Assembly: GCF_008042035.1 (NCBI RefSeq)
Contig: NZ_RDBL01000012.1
Span: 1 to 64,000 of the forward strand
Reading direction: 5' to 3'
Source of the DNA: Streptomyces sp. col6
Lineage (GTDB): Bacteria; Actinomycetota; Actinomycetes; Streptomycetales; Streptomycetaceae
DNA length: 64,000 nucleotides
Numbering within the stretch: position 1 is the first letter of the stretch; every line of letters begins with the position of its first letter. Below are positions 14,900-22,177 of the stretch, in pieces. The position numbers and the translations under genes are program-made. The notes beneath the pieces are model-generated. The model was not told the DNA's origin. It saw nothing but the letters and a program-made list of their open reading frames with translations, and made no database searches.

Positions 14900-17211
14900 C
14901 CACCAGCACCCGCCGCGACCCATACGACGGCTTCCCCGGCCGGATCGGCCGCACCTTCGCCGCCTCCGAGCCGGCCTGGCCGGCGCCCCGCACCCCGGGG
15001 GAGAAGGCACCCAACATCGTCGTCGTCCTCGTCGACGACATGGGCTACAGCGACATCGGCCCCTTCGGCTCCGAGATCGCCACACCCGTCCTGGACGGTC
15101 TGGCCGAGGACGGTGTACGCCTCAGCAACTACCACACCATGCCGCTGTGCTCACCGGCCCGCGCCGCCCTCCTCACCGGCCTCAACCCGCACCGCGTCGG
15201 CTACGCCATGGTCGCCAACTCCGACCCCGGCTTCCCCGGTTACGGCATGGAGATCGCCGACGACATCCCCACCCTCGCCGAACTCCTCCACGACTCCGGC
15301 TACGCCACCTACGCCGTCGGCAAATGGCACCTCGTCCGCGACTCCGCGTCCAACGCCGCCGACGACCGCGACAACTGGCCGCTGCGCAAGGGGTTCGACC
15401 AGTACTACGGCGTCCTGGAAGGCCTCACCAGCCTCTTCCACCCGCACCAGCTCGTCCGCGACAACAGCCCGCTGGACATCGACGAGCTCCCCGACGACTA
15501 CTACTACACCGACGACATCACCGACCAGGCCATCTCCATGGTGAAGTCGCTGCGCGCCCACGACCCGGACAAACCCTTCTTCCTCTACCTCGCGCACAAC
15601 GCCGTCCACGGCCCCCTCCAGGCCAAGGAGGAGGACATCGCCCGCCACCGGGGACGCTACGACGAGGGCTGGGACGCGCTGCGCGAACGCCGCTTCGCCG
15701 CCCAGATCGCCGACGGTCTCTTCCCGCCCGGCACCGAACTCCCCGAGCGCAACAGCGAGGCCGGGCAGGACGTGCCCGCCTGGGACAGCCTCACCGAGGA
15801 GCAACAGCGCCTGTACGCCCGCTACATGGAGGTGTACGCGGCACTCGTCGACAACATCGACCAGAACCTGGGCCGGCTCACCGCGACCCTCGACGCGCTC
15901 GGCGAACTCGACAACACCATCATCGTCTTCACCTCCGACAACGGAGGCACCGGCGAGGGCGGCGCCGAGGGGACCCGCTCCTACTTCAGCCGATTCGTCC
16001 ACCACCCCGCACTGCCCGGCGACTGGACCCCCGACGTCGACCGCGACCCCGAACTCATCGGCGGCCCGCGCAGCCTGGTGCACTACCCGTGCGGCTGGGG
16101 CATGGCGTCCAACACCCCCTTCCGGCTCTACAAGGGCCACACCTACGCGGGCGGGGTGCGTGTCCCGTTCGTCCTGTCCTGGCACCGGGGCGCGCGCGAC
16201 GGACGGCTCACCCCGGGGGTGCGCCCGCAGTACCAGTACGTCACCGACATCGCCCCGACCCTGCTGGAGCTGGCCGGTCTGGAGCGGCCGGAGCAGCGGC
16301 GGGGCGTCACGCTCCAGGAGCCGGACGGCGTCACCTTCGGCCCGGTGCTCACCGACCCGGACCACCTCTCCACCCACCCCGAGCAGTACTGCGAGATGAC
16401 CGGCAACCGCAGCTACTACCGCGACGGGCACAAGCTCGTCACCCTCCACCGCCCCGGCGCGCCCTACGACGACTCCGAGTGGGCCCTGTACGACATCAGG
16501 ACCGACCCGACCGAGATCCACGACCTGGCGGCCGAGCACCCGGACCTGGTCAAGGAACTCTCGGCGGCCTGGGAGACGGCGGCCTGGCGCAACGGGGTCT
16601 TCCCGCTCCCCGACGGCAGCGGCGCCCTCGCCCGGCGCAACCCGGCCGAGCGCCGGCTGTCGCGTCCGCTGACCCTGCTGCCCGGCACCCCGGAGCTGGA
16701 GCGCTACCGCTCCTCGCGGCTGGTCTCGCTGCGCTCCTTCGAGGTCACCGTCGCCGTCGAGGAGACGGGGGAGGGGGTGCTCGTCTCGCACGGTGACCAG
16801 GGCGGCGGCTACAGCCTGTACGTGGAGGACGGCCGCCTGCACTTCGCGTACAACGAGTACGGCGTGCTCCACGAGAGCGACGCCGGGCCGCTGTCACCCG
16901 GCGAGCACCTGGTCCGGCTCGTGGCCACCGCCGAGAAGGGGCTGCGCTGGGCCTTCACGATCGATGTCGACGGCGAGGTGCGGGCGACCCCGCCCAGCGT
17001 CCACCAGCTCATCGGGATGGCCCCCTTCCAGGGCATCAGCGTCGGCGTCGACCGCAAGTCGCCCGTTTCCTGGCCGCTGTTCGAGCGCCACCGCTCCTTC
17101 CGCTACCGGGGCCGGCTGCGGTCGGTGACCTACATCCCGGGAGAGCCCGGCCCCGACTCGCCGGAGGCCGTCGCGCAGGCGCTGAAGGAGGCCGCGGCGG
17201 CGTTCGAGTGA
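14896..17211 (+). CDS. Arylsulfatase family enzyme (type I, formylglycine)
   Basis: 771 residues from ATG 14896. The alkaline-phosphatase-like sulfatase core begins at P-N-I-V-V-V-L-V-D-D-M-G (metal Asp pair) and carries the activation motif C85-S-P-A-R, then G-K-W-H and the second metal site T-S-D-N-G-G. Residues about 600-771 form a beta-rich C-terminal domain (Y-S-L-Y-V-E-D-G-R-L-H-F). No signal peptide is visible, so it may act in the cytoplasm on sulfate esters brought in by the ABC system. Last gene of the operon, followed by a hairpin. Substrate unknown. Confidence 0.93.
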   Translation: MTTSTRRDPYDGFPGRIGRTFAASEPAWPAPRTPGEKAPNIVVVLVDDMGYSDIGPFGSEIATPVLDGLAEDGVRLSNYHTMPLCSPARAALLTGLNPHRVGYAMVANSDPGFPGYGMEIADDIPTLAELLHDSGYATYAVGKWHLVRDSASNAADDRDNWPLRKGFDQYYGVLEGLTSLFHPHQLVRDNSPLDIDELPDDYYYTDDITDQAISMVKSLRAHDPDKPFFLYLAHNAVHGPLQAKEEDIARHRGRYDEGWDALRERRFAAQIADGLFPPGTELPERNSEAGQDVPAWDSLTEEQQRLYARYMEVYAALVDNIDQNLGRLTATLDALGELDNTIIVFTSDNGGTGEGGAEGTRSYFSRFVHHPALPGDWTPDVDRDPELIGGPRSLVHYPCGWGMASNTPFRLYKGHTYAGGVRVPFVLSWHRGARDGRLTPGVRPQYQYVTDIAPTLLELAGLERPEQRRGVTLQEPDGVTFGPVLTDPDHLSTHPEQYCEMTGNRSYYRDGHKLVTLHRPGAPYDDSEWALYDIRTDPTEIHDLAAEHPDLVKELSAAWETAAWRNGVFPLPDGSGALARRNPAERRLSRPLTLLPGTPELERYRSSRLVSLRSFEVTVAVEETGEGVLVSHGDQGGGYSLYVEDGRLHFAYNEYGVLHESDAGPLSPGEHLVRLVATAEKGLRWAFTIDVDGEVRATPPSVHQLIGMAPFQGISVGVDRKSPVSWPLFERHRSFRYRGRLRSVTYIPGEPGPDSPEAVAQALKEAAAAFE

Positions 17212-17259
17212 CCGCGGGGGCCGTCGCCGTACCGGAGATCGATTGGCGACGGCCCGCGG
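17212..17259 (+). terminator. Terminator of the sulfatase operon
   Basis: A long hairpin pairs 17212-17228 with 17245-17259 (two unpaired G), starting right after the sulfatase stop. Confidence 0.75.
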
Positions 17260-17279
17260 GCGGGTCTAACGTCGGGGGA

Positions 17280-17297
17280 GTGAACGACCGCGTTCAC
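17280..17297. promoter_or_regulatory. Operator-like palindrome before the MFS gene
   Basis: GTGAACG-N4-CGTTCAC is a perfect 7-bp inverted repeat 27 bases upstream of the MFS pump start. This form is common for TetR-type repressors of efflux genes. No regulator gene is adjacent. Confidence 0.55.
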
Positions 17298-17323
17298 TGC
17301 CAGCACGAGCGGCCGATGATCCG

Positions 17324-18868
17324 ATGACGGACTCCTCAGCGACACCTCCGCAGGCCACCGAAACCCCCAGGAAGGGTCGAGGCGGCGGGATCGCCCTGCT
17401 GGTCATCTGCTCCTGCCAGCTGATGGTGGTTCTCGACATCACCATCGTGAACATCGCCCTCCCGCACATCCAGACCGCACTGGGCTTCTCCACCGAGAAC
17501 CTGTCGTGGGTGATCAACGCCTACACACTGACGTTCGGCGGTCTGCTGCTGCTGGGCGGACGGCTCGGAGACATCCTCGGGCGGCGCAGGGTCTTCATGA
17601 CCGGCGTCGCCCTCTTCGTGTTCGCCTCCCTGCTCGGCGGCCTCGCGCAGGAGTCCTGGCAACTGCTTGCCGCCCGCTCCCTCCAGGGCGTCGGCGGCGC
17701 CATCGCCTCGCCCACGGCGCTCGCGCTGATCACGACAACCTTCCGTGAAGGGCCCGCGCGCAACAGGGCGTTCGGCGTGTTCGCGGCGGTCTCGGCCGGC
17801 GGCAGCGCCATCGGGCTGCTCGCGGGCGGTGTGCTGGTGGAGTGGCTGGACTGGCGGTGGATCTTCTTCGTCAACGTGCCCATCGGCATCCTGATCGTGC
17901 TGGCCACCCGCCGCTTCATCCAGGAGTCCGAACGCCACCCGGGCCACTTCGACGTCATCGGCGCGCTCACGGCGACGCTGGGCATGGTGTGCCTGGTCTA
18001 CGGCTTCATCCGGGCCTCCGAGGAGGGCTGGAGCGACGTCCTGACCCTGGTCGCGTTCGCCGCGGCGGTGGTGCTGCTCGGCCTGTTCATCACCATCGAG
18101 AGCCGGTCCCGGCAGCCCATCACACCCCTGTGGATGTTCCGCGACCGCAACCGCGCCGGCACCTACGGGATGATGCTCAGCCTCGCGGCGGCGATGTTCG
18201 GGATGTTCTTCTTCCTGACCCTCTTCGTGCAGAACATCCTGGGCTTCAGCCCCCTGCGCACGGGCCTCGCCTTCCTGCCGGTCAGCGTCATCATCGCGAT
18301 CGGCGCCGGATTCACCTCCCGGCTGCTGCCGCGCTTCGGTCCCAAGCCCTTCATGGTGACGGGCGCGGTCCTCGCGGCCGTCGGACTCGGCTGGCTCACG
18401 CAGACCGACGTCCACAGCACGTACCTGGGCAGTCTCCTGGGCCCGGTGCTGGTGTTCGGCCTCGGCATGGGCCTGCAGTTCGTCTCGCTGACGCTGATGG
18501 CGCTCTCGGGCGTCGAGCCCCACGAGTCGGGCGCGGCCTCCGGCATCCTCAACACCACCCAGCAGGTGGGCGGATCGCTCGGCCTGTCCATCCTGGTCAC
18601 CGTCTTCGGCACGGCCAGCCGCAACGAGGCGACCGACCAGGTGCCCAAGTTCATGGCCGAGGCGACACCGGCGCAGCTCGCGCAGTTCCGCAGGACTGGG
18701 CAGCTCCCGGGGCACTGGGGCGACCAGGTCCTGGCATCCGGCGTCTCCACCGCGTTCCTCGCCGCGGCTGCCTTCGCCGTCGCCGCGGCCCTGATCGCGC
18801 TGTTCGTCATCCAGGTCCGCCCCTCCGACCTGGAACGGCTGCGCGGCAGCGGGCAGCCGGGACCGTGA
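17324..18868 (+). CDS. MFS drug exporter, DHA2 (14-helix) family
   Basis: 514 residues with about 14 hydrophobic helices. Landmarks are the first-helix motif L-D-I-T-I-V-N-I-A-L-P (DHA2 motif D1), motif A G-R-L-G-D-I-L-G-R-R-R, and the motif C-like Gly-rich helix near G-G-S-A-I-G-L-L-A-G-G. These pumps use the proton gradient to export drugs or metabolites. It is transcribed alone behind an operator-like palindrome. Substrate unknown. Confidence 0.92.
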   Translation: MTDSSATPPQATETPRKGRGGGIALLVICSCQLMVVLDITIVNIALPHIQTALGFSTENLSWVINAYTLTFGGLLLLGGRLGDILGRRRVFMTGVALFVFASLLGGLAQESWQLLAARSLQGVGGAIASPTALALITTTFREGPARNRAFGVFAAVSAGGSAIGLLAGGVLVEWLDWRWIFFVNVPIGILIVLATRRFIQESERHPGHFDVIGALTATLGMVCLVYGFIRASEEGWSDVLTLVAFAAAVVLLGLFITIESRSRQPITPLWMFRDRNRAGTYGMMLSLAAAMFGMFFFLTLFVQNILGFSPLRTGLAFLPVSVIIAIGAGFTSRLLPRFGPKPFMVTGAVLAAVGLGWLTQTDVHSTYLGSLLGPVLVFGLGMGLQFVSLTLMALSGVEPHESGAASGILNTTQQVGGSLGLSILVTVFGTASRNEATDQVPKFMAEATPAQLAQFRRTGQLPGHWGDQVLASGVSTAFLAAAAFAVAAALIALFVIQVRPSDLERLRGSGQPGP

Positions 18869-18895
18869 TCCCCGGCCGCCCGCCGGCGCGGCCGG

Positions 18896-21187
18896 TCAGC
18901 CCTTGACGGTGAAACCCGCCCGCAGCAGGTCGTCGTCGCGTGACGACGGACCGACGAGCAGTTCGAACGCCCCCGGCTCGACGACCCGGCGGCCCTCCGC
19001 GTCCACCAGGCTGCACACGGACACCGGCAGTTCGAAGACCACCTCGCGCGACTCGCCCGGGGCCAACGGCACCTGCCGGTAGGCCTTGAGCTCCTTCTCC
19101 GCCCACGTCACCGACGTGACCGAGTCGCTGACATACACCTGTACGGTCTCCAGCGCCGGGCGTTCACCGGTGTTGCCGACGACGACGCGCGCCCGCAGGG
19201 TGTCGCCCGCGCCCAGGACGTCGGTCAGCACCTCCAGGTCCGAGTAGGCGACGGTCGTGTAGCTGAGGCCCTCCCCGAACACGAACGCCGGCCGCTGCGT
19301 CAGGTCCGCGTACCGCGTGCCGTGCTGGCCGCGCAGCTGGTTGTAGTACGTGGGCTGCTGGCCCGCGTGACGCGCGAAGGAGACGGGCAGCCGCCCGGAC
19401 GGCTCCACGAGACCGAGGACCAGCTCGGCCACCGCACGACCGCCGAGCATGCCCGGGTTGAACGCGTAGACGATGGCCGCCGCGCGGTACGCCGACGGCG
19501 GCAGCACCAGCGGCTTGGAGCTGATGACCACCACGGTGAACGGCTTGCCCGTCGCGGCGAGCGCGTCCAGCAGCGCGATCTGTCCGCCGATCAGCTCCAG
19601 GGTCGCGGTCGAGCGCCCCTCACCGATCAGTTCGATGCGGTCGCCCACCACGGCGACGACATGATCGGCGGCCTCCGCGGCGGCGACCGCCTCCGCGATC
19701 AGCTCCTCGGACGGCTCGCACGGCATGACGATCTCGGGGCGCGGCTGCCCGTCCGGGAAGAAGGCACCCTCCGGGTCCGGGCCCACCGTCAGGATGTCGG
19801 CACCCCGCGCGTGGGTGACGGTCCAGCCGGCGGGCACATGCTCCCGGAAGCCGTCGAGCACGGTACGGATCATGGCGCGCGGATGGCCGTCGGGCAGCCA
19901 GTCCGCCTGGCCGGAGGAACCCGCCCAGTCCCCGAGCTGGGTCTGCGCGTCATCCGCGTTGGGGCCGATCACGGCGACCGTACGCGGCGGCGCGGCGGTG
20001 TCCGCGACCGCGCGCCCGTCCGCCCCGGCCGTGAAACCGCCGTCCAGCGGCAGGGTGCCGTCGTTGGCCAGCAGCACCAGCGAGCGGCGGGCCACCTCCA
20101 GGTTCAGCTCGGCGTGCCCGGCGCTGCCGATGACCGCCTCCTGCCGGGCCCGGTCGGGGTGGCGCGGGTTCTCGAACAGGCCCAGCTCGAACTTGAGCGT
20201 GAGGATGCGTGCGACCGCCGCGTCGATGTCCGCCTCGTCGAGCCGCCCGCCCGCCACGGCCTGCTGCGCACCCTCGAAGAAGTCCGGAGTCGTCATCACC
20301 ATGTCGTTGCCCGCCCGGACCGCGGCGGCCGCCGCCTGCGCGTGGTCGGCGTACACCTTCTGCTCCCACACCATGCGCCCGACGTTGTCCCAGTCGGTCA
20401 CCAGGGTGCCGGTGTAGCCCCACTCGCCGCGCAGCACCTCGCCCAGCAGCCAGTTGTTGACGGTGATGGGGACGCCGTCCATCGACTGATAGCCCAGCAT
20501 GAACGTGCGGCAGCCCTCCTTGGCGACCCGCTCGAACGGCGGCAGGAACCAGGAGCGCAGCTTGCGCCGCGAGATGTCGGCCTCGCTCGCGTCCCGGCCG
20601 CCCTGGGTCTCGGAATAGCCGGCGAAGTGCTTGGCGCACGCGAGGATCGCGGTCGGGTCGTCGAGCCCCTCGCCCTGGTACCCGCGCACCATCGCCGAGG
20701 CCAGTTCGCCGATCAGGAACGGGTCCTCGCCGAACGTCTCGCTCACCCGGCCCCAGCGCAGGTCGCGGGTGATGCACAGCACCGGCGAGAACGTCCAGTG
20801 CACGCCGGTCGCCGCCACCTCGACGGCGGTCGCCCGCGCCACCCGCTCCAGCAGCTCCGGGTCCCAGCTCGCGGCCATGCCCAGCTGGGTGGGGAAGATG
20901 GTGGCGCCCTCCCAGAACGAGTGGCCGTGGATGCAGTCCTCGGCGACCAGGAGGGGGATGCCGAGGCGGGTGCGCCGGGTCAGCTCGGCGGCCTCCAGGA
21001 CGCGTTCGGGCGAGGCGTGCAGGATCGAGCCCGCGTGCATGTCCTCGATGTGCTGCCGCACCCCGTCCTTGCCGTTGAGCTGGAGCATCTGGCCGACCTT
21101 CTCGGGCAGCGTCATCCGGCCGAGCAGGTCGGCGACGCGCTCCGGAATGGACAGGCGGGGGTCGAGATAGGGCAGGGAGGAGCCCAC
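18896..21187 (-). CDS. Glycoside hydrolase family 3 beta-glycosidase
   Basis: 763 residues from GTG 21187, preceded by AAAGGA at ideal spacing; a GTG five codons earlier is less likely. GH3 N-domain features: M-T-L-P-E-K-V-G-Q-M, A-E-D-C-I-H-G, K-H-F-A-G-Y, and the nucleophile segment L-V-T-D-W-D. The C-terminal GH3 domain (I-G-P-N-A-D-D) and a fibronectin-like end (V-Y-V-S-D, W-A-E-K-E-L-K-A-Y) follow. No signal peptide, so it likely acts on imported oligosaccharides (beta-glucosidase or beta-xylosidase). Divergent from a TetR gene that probably controls it. Confidence 0.92.
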   Translation of the reverse strand: MGSSLPYLDPRLSIPERVADLLGRMTLPEKVGQMLQLNGKDGVRQHIEDMHAGSILHASPERVLEAAELTRRTRLGIPLLVAEDCIHGHSFWEGATIFPTQLGMAASWDPELLERVARATAVEVAATGVHWTFSPVLCITRDLRWGRVSETFGEDPFLIGELASAMVRGYQGEGLDDPTAILACAKHFAGYSETQGGRDASEADISRRKLRSWFLPPFERVAKEGCRTFMLGYQSMDGVPITVNNWLLGEVLRGEWGYTGTLVTDWDNVGRMVWEQKVYADHAQAAAAAVRAGNDMVMTTPDFFEGAQQAVAGGRLDEADIDAAVARILTLKFELGLFENPRHPDRARQEAVIGSAGHAELNLEVARRSLVLLANDGTLPLDGGFTAGADGRAVADTAAPPRTVAVIGPNADDAQTQLGDWAGSSGQADWLPDGHPRAMIRTVLDGFREHVPAGWTVTHARGADILTVGPDPEGAFFPDGQPRPEIVMPCEPSEELIAEAVAAAEAADHVVAVVGDRIELIGEGRSTATLELIGGQIALLDALAATGKPFTVVVISSKPLVLPPSAYRAAAIVYAFNPGMLGGRAVAELVLGLVEPSGRLPVSFARHAGQQPTYYNQLRGQHGTRYADLTQRPAFVFGEGLSYTTVAYSDLEVLTDVLGAGDTLRARVVVGNTGERPALETVQVYVSDSVTSVTWAEKELKAYRQVPLAPGESREVVFELPVSVCSLVDAEGRRVVEPGAFELLVGPSSRDDDLLRAGFTVKG

Positions 21188-21274
21188 GGGAGTTCCTTTC
21201 ACGACGTCGGCGACGTACTCATCGGGCGGTACGCGGAGGCTGCGCTCCGGGGACCACCGTACGCCGAATACCGA

Positions 21275-21307
21275 CCTAGTGGTAAGTAAGTAATATGCAA
21301 ACCTACG
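21275..21307. promoter_or_regulatory. Divergent AT-rich control region, GH3/TetR
   Basis: An AT-rich stretch with a repeated TAAG-TAAG-TAA pattern and TAATAT lies between the divergent GH3 and TetR genes. It is the likely site of both promoters and of TetR binding. No clean palindrome was seen. Confidence 0.4.
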
Positions 21308-21344
21308 CAGCGGTGCCTGCCGAGACGACCGGGGAGCGTGCCGA

Positions 21345-21944
21345 GTGACCGGTGAGGAGCGGCGTGGCTACGCCAAGGGCCGGGCCAAACGCGAGGAGAT
21401 CCTCGATCAGGCCATGGCCATGTTCGGCGAGGCAGGGTACCGGGGCGCCTCGCTGCGGGTGATCGCCACCCGCTGCGGCATCTCGCATCCCGGACTGCTG
21501 CACCACTTCCCGACCAAGGAGTCGCTGCTGCTCGCGGTCCTGGAACACCGCGACGCCGTGGACGGCCAGTGGCTGGAGGCGGGCCGCCCCACGGGTGTCG
21601 ACCGGCTGCGCCGGCTGGTGGGCCTCGCGGCGCTCAACGCGCAGCGGCGCGGCATCGTCGAGCTGTTCTGTGTCCTGTCCGCCGAGGCGACCTCCGCCGA
21701 GCACCCGGCCCACGCGTACTTCGTCGAGCGGTACCGCAGCTCGCTGCTGTCCACGGCCGTTTCCTACACGGAGGCCCGCGAGAAGGGTGTGCTGCGCGAG
21801 GACATCGACCCCGGTGAGGCGGCCCAGCAGCTGATCGCGCTGATGGACGGCCTGCAGACCCAGTGGCTGCTGAGCGGCGGTACGACCGACATGGCCGGTG
21901 TCCTCCAGGCGCACGTACAGGCGCAGTTGACGGTTCCTTTCTGA
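21345..21944 (+). CDS. TetR family regulator
   Basis: 199 residues from GTG 21345 behind GGGGAG. The N-terminal DNA-binding domain contains G-A-S-L-R-V-I-A-T-R-C-G-I-S-H-P-G-L-L-H-H-F, a canonical TetR helix-turn-helix. The C-terminal ligand domain is helical. Divergent from the GH3 gene; by position it is the probable repressor of that glycosidase, with a sugar or glycoside as inducer. Confidence 0.88.
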   Translation: MTGEERRGYAKGRAKREEILDQAMAMFGEAGYRGASLRVIATRCGISHPGLLHHFPTKESLLLAVLEHRDAVDGQWLEAGRPTGVDRLRRLVGLAALNAQRRGIVELFCVLSAEATSAEHPAHAYFVERYRSSLLSTAVSYTEAREKGVLREDIDPGEAAQQLIALMDGLQTQWLLSGGTTDMAGVLQAHVQAQLTVPF

Positions 21945-22005
21945 GCGGGTCCGCGGTCGGGGCCGCCGCACCTCTTTACGGGGTTGTCATGTGCCGGTAA
22001 CTTCC

Positions 22006-22027
22006 TTGCTGCAAAAGATTGCAGCAA
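22006..22027. promoter_or_regulatory. MalR/Reg1-type operator before the amylase
   Basis: TTGCTGCAA-N4-TTGCAGCAA is a perfect 9-bp inverted repeat about 150 bases upstream of the GH13 gene. TTGCAG/CTGCAA repeats are the known target style of the LacI-family maltose regulator (MalR/Reg1) at Streptomyces amylase promoters. It indicates induction by maltodextrins and glucose repression. Confidence 0.7.
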
Positions 22028-22177
22028 CATTCCGGCTGTTTTTACAGGCGGACGATTCCCCGTTTGCTCGGACCTTGAGGCGCGTCAGGGTCTCCGGCGG
22101 GACGGCGCGGGTCCCCACTTTCCCGCGCCTCGGACGCCACGGCTTCGCCGCCGCCGTGGCCCTTCCCTGGAGACACC

